Source: Caldisericota bacterium
GTDB taxonomy: Bacteria; Caldisericota; Caldisericia; B22-G15
Assembly: GCA_003648245.1 (NCBI GenBank)
Contig: QMOO01000034.1
Location: forward strand, 1 to 10,075
Length of the DNA: 10,075 bases
Reading direction: 5' to 3'
In this document: piece after piece, positions 6,864-10,075 of the stretch
How positions within the stretch are numbered: the stretch's first letter is position 1
Layout of the letters: each line of letters starts with the position of its first letter
Made by a program: the position numbers and the translations under genes
Notes under the pieces: model-generated
The model's input: the letters and a program-made list of their open reading frames with translations, nothing else
What the model was told of the DNA's origin: nothing
Database searches by the model: none

Positions 6864-9567
6864 GTTTCTCCTCTACTACAGCTTGTGCTGCAGCAAGTCT
6901 CGCTATTGGAACCCTGTATGGTGAACATGAGACATAGTCAAGACCTGCGTTAAAGAAGAATTTTATGCTTTTTGGATCGCCTCCGTGTTCTCCGCATATT
7001 CCCACTTCAAGATCTTTCTTTACTTTTTTACCGCTTTCCGTTCCCATTCTAACCAATTGACCAACACCATCCCAATCCAGTGTTTTAAATGGATCCTCTT
7101 TTATAATTTTCATATCTACATACTTTGCAAGGAATTTGCCCTGAGCGTCGTCTCTTGAATAACCAAAAGTCATTTGTGTTAAATCATTTGTTCCAAAGGA
7201 GAAGAAATCTGCATACATAGCTATCTCATCAGCAGTTAAAGCCGCTCTCGGAATCTCAATCATTGTTCCAAATTTATATTCAATTTCTACCCCTGCTTTT
7301 TCTATTTCCTCTTTTATCGTTTCTTCTAACTTATCCTTAAGATATCTCAGCTCATTTACATGACCTATTAGAGGAATCATTATTTCAGGGTAGATTTCTA
7401 TATTTTCAAGAGTAACCTCTATTGCTGCTTCTATTATTGCTTTTACCTGCATTTCGTATATTTCAGGGTATATAATCCCAAGTCTACAACCACGGAAACC
7501 TAACATTGGATTAAACTCATGAAGTTCGTTAATAACAGAGAGAATTCTCTCTTTTTCCCTTATCTTGGATATTAGCTCATCCATTTTTCTTAGACTTTCA
7601 GCATTCTTTAAGCTAAGTTTAAGTTCATTTATTTCCTGTTGTATCTCTTCTCTATTAGGAAGAAACTCATGAAGAGGTGGATCAAGAAGCCTTATAATTA
7701 CCGGAAAACCTTCCATAGTTCTAAACAACTCTACAAAATCACTCCTTTGCATGGGAAGTAACTTGTTAAGAGCTTCTCTTCTTTCCTCTTCTGTTCTCGC
7801 CATTATCATTTCCTGCATTATTGGAAGCCTCTCTTCTCCAAAAAACATGTGCTCTGTCCTTGCTAAGCCAATTCCTTCTGCACCAAATTCTCTTGCTTTC
7901 TTTGCCTGTTCAGGAGTATCTGCATTTGCTCTTACACCGAGAGTTCTAATTTCATCTGCCCACTTAAGAATTTTCTGAAGGTTACCACTAAGAGAGGGCA
8001 TAATTAGAGGAACCTCTCCAAGATACACCTCTCCTGTTGTCCCGTCTATGGTAACAACTTCTCCCTTTTTAATCTTTTTATCTCTTGCAATAAAGTAGCC
8101 TTCACTTATATTTATGAATAGCTCTTCACATCCAACAACTGCAGGTTTCCCCATCGCTCTTGCTACCACTGCTGCATGGGATGTCATGCCTCCTCTTGCT
8201 GTAAGGATTCCCTGAGCAGCATTCATTCCATGTATATCATCTGGAGTTGTTTCAGGTCTTACAAGAAGAACCTTTTCTCCGTTTTTCTCAAGTTCTACTG
8301 CTTCATCTGGATCAAAGACAACTCTACCAACAGCTGCACCAGGACTTGCTGCAAGGCCTTTTGCAATAACATCTTTCTTTACATTGGGATCTATCTGTGG
8401 ATGAAGAAGAGTATCAATATTTTCAGGTGTCACTCTCATAACTGCTTCCTCTTTGGAAATTAAACTCTCATCCACCATCTCCACAGCAATTTTTACAGCT
8501 GCCATTGCTGTTCTTTTACCTGTTCTTGTCTGAAGAAGATAAAGCTTGCCCCTCTCCACAGTAAATTCTATATCTTGCATATCTCTGTAATGTTTCTCAA
8601 GAATGAGAGATGCATTTACTAACTCTTTATATGCATCTGGCATCATCTCTTCCATGGTTGGAAGATTCTTATTAGCATCTTGTTTTGAATATTCATTTAT
8701 AGCATGTGGAGTTCTTATTCCTGCAACAACATCTTCACCCTGTGCGTTTGGCAAGAACTCTCCATACATATGTTTCTCTCCAGTTCTTGGATCCCTTGTA
8801 AACGCTACACCAGTTCCACTATCATTCCCCATGTTGCCGAAAACCATTGTTACTATATTCACTGCTGTTCCAAGATCATCTGGTATCTTGTTGATTTTTC
8901 TATAAACTATTGCCCTTTCATTATTCCAGGATTTGAATACAGCCTCTATAGCCATAAATAGTTGCTTATATGGATCCTGAGGAAAATCTTCTCCTGTTTC
9001 TTTTTTATATATATCTTTAAAATTTCTAATTAACTTTTTTAAACCCTGAGGAGGAATTTCTGGATCCTCTTTTACATTATACTTTTCCTTTATCTTTGTC
9101 AGAGCTTCTTCAAACTTCTCGTGAGGAATACCAATTACTACATTGCTGAACATCTGTATAAATCTTCTATAAGAATCATAGGCAAATCTTTCATCATTGG
9201 TGAGCACACTCAATCCCTCAACAGTTTCGTCATTTAACCCAAGATTCAAAATTGTATCCATCATACCAGGCATAGAAATAGGTGCTCCTGATCTAACAGA
9301 TACAAGAAGGGGATTTTCTTTTGAACCAAATTTCTTTCCACTCTTTCCCTCAAGCCACACCATGTGGTCTAAAATTTCCTTATCCAAACCCTCCGGAAGC
9401 TTCTCTCCACTTTTATAATATTCTATGCACACCTCTGTTGTTATTGTAAAACCTGGAGGGACTGGAAGTCCAATTCTTGTCATTTCAGCCAATCCAGCTC
9501 CTTTTCCACCAAGTAAACTCTTTAGCTCTTTTGAACCCTCTTCAAACTTATAGATTCTTTTTGGCAT
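6850..9567 (-). CDS. ppdK: Pyruvate, phosphate dikinase (PPDK)
   Basis: PPDK interconverts pyruvate + ATP + Pi and PEP + AMP + PPi in the cytoplasm. Many anaerobes run it toward pyruvate as a PPi-saving glycolytic step. The 905-aa protein shows the N-terminal nucleotide-binding domain (LLGGKGAGLAEMT, 18-30; SVRSGAPISMPGMMDTILN, 90-108), the swivelling phosphohistidine domain with His464 in GGMTSHAAVVARAMG (459-473), and the C-terminal PEP/pyruvate barrel with GCRLG (693-697), FFSFGTNDLTQMTFG (788-802) and the catalytic Cys858 in GICGEHGGDP. Thr462, two residues before the catalytic His, is the site used by PPDK regulatory kinase/phosphatases elsewhere, but no such regulator gene lies in this window. 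It is about 30 aa longer than the Clostridium symbiosum enzyme, mostly from a helical insert near 638-680 that other bacterial PPDKs also have. The ATG at 9567 has AAGGAG 8 nt upstream, directly after the glyS stop (14-nt gap). Confidence 0.98.
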   Translation of the reverse strand: MPKRIYKFEEGSKELKSLLGGKGAGLAEMTRIGLPVPPGFTITTEVCIEYYKSGEKLPEGLDKEILDHMVWLEGKSGKKFGSKENPLLVSVRSGAPISMPGMMDTILNLGLNDETVEGLSVLTNDERFAYDSYRRFIQMFSNVVIGIPHEKFEEALTKIKEKYNVKEDPEIPPQGLKKLIRNFKDIYKKETGEDFPQDPYKQLFMAIEAVFKSWNNERAIVYRKINKIPDDLGTAVNIVTMVFGNMGNDSGTGVAFTRDPRTGEKHMYGEFLPNAQGEDVVAGIRTPHAINEYSKQDANKNLPTMEEMMPDAYKELVNASLILEKHYRDMQDIEFTVERGKLYLLQTRTGKRTAMAAVKIAVEMVDESLISKEEAVMRVTPENIDTLLHPQIDPNVKKDVIAKGLAASPGAAVGRVVFDPDEAVELEKNGEKVLLVRPETTPDDIHGMNAAQGILTARGGMTSHAAVVARAMGKPAVVGCEELFINISEGYFIARDKKIKKGEVVTIDGTTGEVYLGEVPLIMPSLSGNLQKILKWADEIRTLGVRANADTPEQAKKAREFGAEGIGLARTEHMFFGEERLPIMQEMIMARTEEERREALNKLLPMQRSDFVELFRTMEGFPVIIRLLDPPLHEFLPNREEIQQEINELKLSLKNAESLRKMDELISKIREKERILSVINELHEFNPMLGFRGCRLGIIYPEIYEMQVKAIIEAAIEVTLENIEIYPEIMIPLIGHVNELRYLKDKLEETIKEEIEKAGVEIEYKFGTMIEIPRAALTADEIAMYADFFSFGTNDLTQMTFGYSRDDAQGKFLAKYVDMKIIKEDPFKTLDWDGVGQLVRMGTESGKKVKKDLEVGICGEHGGDPKSIKFFFNAGLDYVSCSPYRVPIARLAAAQAVVEEKLAKK
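6868..6874 (-). promoter_or_regulatory. Shine-Dalgarno of dgt inside the ppdK 3' end
   Basis: On the minus strand AGAGGAG lies 4 nt before the TTG at 6863, within the codons for the ppdK C-terminus. The spacing is short, but it is the only ribosome-binding match near a start that fits the family N-terminus. Confidence 0.65.
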
Positions 9568-9575
9568 TTTTACCT

Positions 9576-9581
9576 CTCCTT
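9576..9581 (-). promoter_or_regulatory. Shine-Dalgarno of ppdK
   Basis: On the minus strand AAGGAG follows immediately after the TAG stop of glyS and lies 8 nt before the ppdK ATG. The whole glyS-ppdK spacer is ribosome-binding sequence, leaving no room for a separate promoter or terminator. Confidence 0.8.
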
Positions 9582-10075
9582 CTATGATTGTTTTTTTATA
9601 ATTTCCTCAAAAGATGCAAATTCCTTAAATATGCTAAGTAGCTCTGAGAGAAGAGACAATCTATTCTCTCTTACATTTTCATTTTTATCCATAACAAGAA
9701 CATTATCAAAAAAGTCGTTAATATTCGGAATTATAGAGTAAAATTCATTCATAATCTTTTCAAAATCCATCAAATCTAATTCCTGAACCTTTCTCTTTAA
9801 TTCACAGCACTTAGAGAAAAGTTTTTTTTCATAATCAGTTGAAAACAGTTCCTCCTCTAATTTTTTCTGTACCTCAAAATCTCTAACTATATTATATATT
9901 CTCTTGTATGCGAGAACGAAATCATTAAATTCCTCCGAATTATAGTTTTTCTCGATAAACTTTGCTTTTTTACAGGATAAGTAAGGTGAAAAATCATCTT
10001 TTTTAAGAACTGCATTTATTATGTCGTATCTTATATTTAATTCTTCGAGGATTGTTTTAAATCTTTGTTTTATAA
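9582..10075 (-). CDS. glyS: Glycyl-tRNA synthetase beta subunit (C-terminal 163 aa; N-terminus beyond right edge)
   Basis: GlyS is the large, tRNA-binding beta subunit of the alpha2beta2 bacterial glycyl-tRNA synthetase. The reading frame is open from the right edge down to the TAG at 9582. Translated, it begins IKQRFKTILEELNIRYDIINAVL, given here as visible residues near the edge in two parts (IKQRFKTILEE, then LNIRYDIINAVL). The segment then has AYKRIYNIVRDFEV and ends with FFDNVLVMDKNENVRENRL, the characteristic last block of the family (FFDxVxVM...xRxNRLxLL). These are the C-terminal DALR/anticodon-binding-like parts. Full-length GlyS is about 680-700 aa, so roughly three quarters lie outside the window. 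A glyQ gene for the alpha subunit would be expected just upstream, beyond the edge. It appears to be the first visible gene of the leftward cluster. Confidence 0.93.
   Translation of the reverse strand, partial: IKQRFKTILEELNIRYDIINAVLKKDDFSPYLSCKKAKFIEKNYNSEEFNDFVLAYKRIYNIVRDFEVQKKLEEELFSTDYEKKLFSKCCELKRKVQELDLMDFEKIMNEFYSIIPNINDFFDNVLVMDKNENVRENRLSLLSELLSIFKEFASFEEIIKKQS

Noticed and set aside
7751..9418. Plus-strand open frames opposite ppdK (7751-7978, 8176-8463, 8603-8905, 8704-8961, 9197-9418)
   Set aside because: They are antisense shadows of a conserved, uninterrupted PPDK gene. Cys/Ser/His-rich translations with no domain or ribosome site argue against real genes.
6850..9567. PPDK of 905 aa as a fusion or a protein with a novel inserted domain
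   Set aside because: The extra residues near 638-680 form a charged helical segment seen in other bacterial PPDKs; no added domain is visible.
9582..9773. A separate 63-aa small gene starting at TTG 9773
   Set aside because: The same frame continues without a stop to the right edge and reads as GlyS C-terminal sequence, so the TTG is an internal Leu codon.
1..10075. tRNA genes, CRISPR arrays, insertion sequences, defence or toxin-antitoxin systems
   Set aside because: I saw no cloverleaf-like sequences, regularly spaced repeats, transposase motifs or accessory gene pairs; the window is dense core-genome coding DNA.

Overview
The window comes from a low-GC bacterial chromosome (roughly one third G+C by eye). 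The proteins are rich in Lys, Glu and Ile, and this composition together with the gene order suggests a thermophilic or anaerobic bacterium of Firmicutes-like or deep-branching type. The exact phylum cannot be fixed from the sequence alone. Nearly all of the DNA is coding, and no RNA gene, mobile element, CRISPR array or long intergenic gap is visible. Every main gene belongs to a known family.

Left part: the N-terminal 258 codons of tsaD (tRNA t6A modification) run leftward off the edge at base 1. A short divergent spacer holds a good extended -10 promoter facing right. It serves a secreted UshA-type 5'-nucleotidase/metallophosphatase gene (848-2527), whose first metal-binding motif is Asp-x-Gln instead of the usual Asp-x-His. 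This gene ends against a perfect 30-bp palindrome that fills the 35-bp gap to the convergent gene rimI and probably terminates transcription from both sides.

Right part: six genes read leftward as one tight cluster, in transcription order glyS (partial, entering from the right edge), ppdK, dgt, dnaG, rpoD and rimI. Gaps are 14, -14, -13, 3 and 9 nt, so this is very probably one transcription unit with translational coupling. It joins glycyl-tRNA charging, pyruvate phosphate dikinase, dNTP hydrolysis, replication primase, the housekeeping sigma factor and ribosomal-protein acetylation. It resembles the dnaG-rpoD 'macromolecular synthesis' arrangement, with the glyS/ppdK/dgt neighbours known from clostridia and relatives. 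Two of the genes (rpoD, dgt) start with TTG behind recognisable Shine-Dalgarno sequences. dnaG and rimI have no clear Shine-Dalgarno and probably depend on translation of the gene before them.

I see no convincing undescribed system. The points most worth a second look are the altered metal site of the nucleotidase, its placement between the co-oriented rimI and tsaD, the coupling pattern of the cluster, and PPDK, which can consume AMP and PPi, lying directly after a synthetase that makes both.
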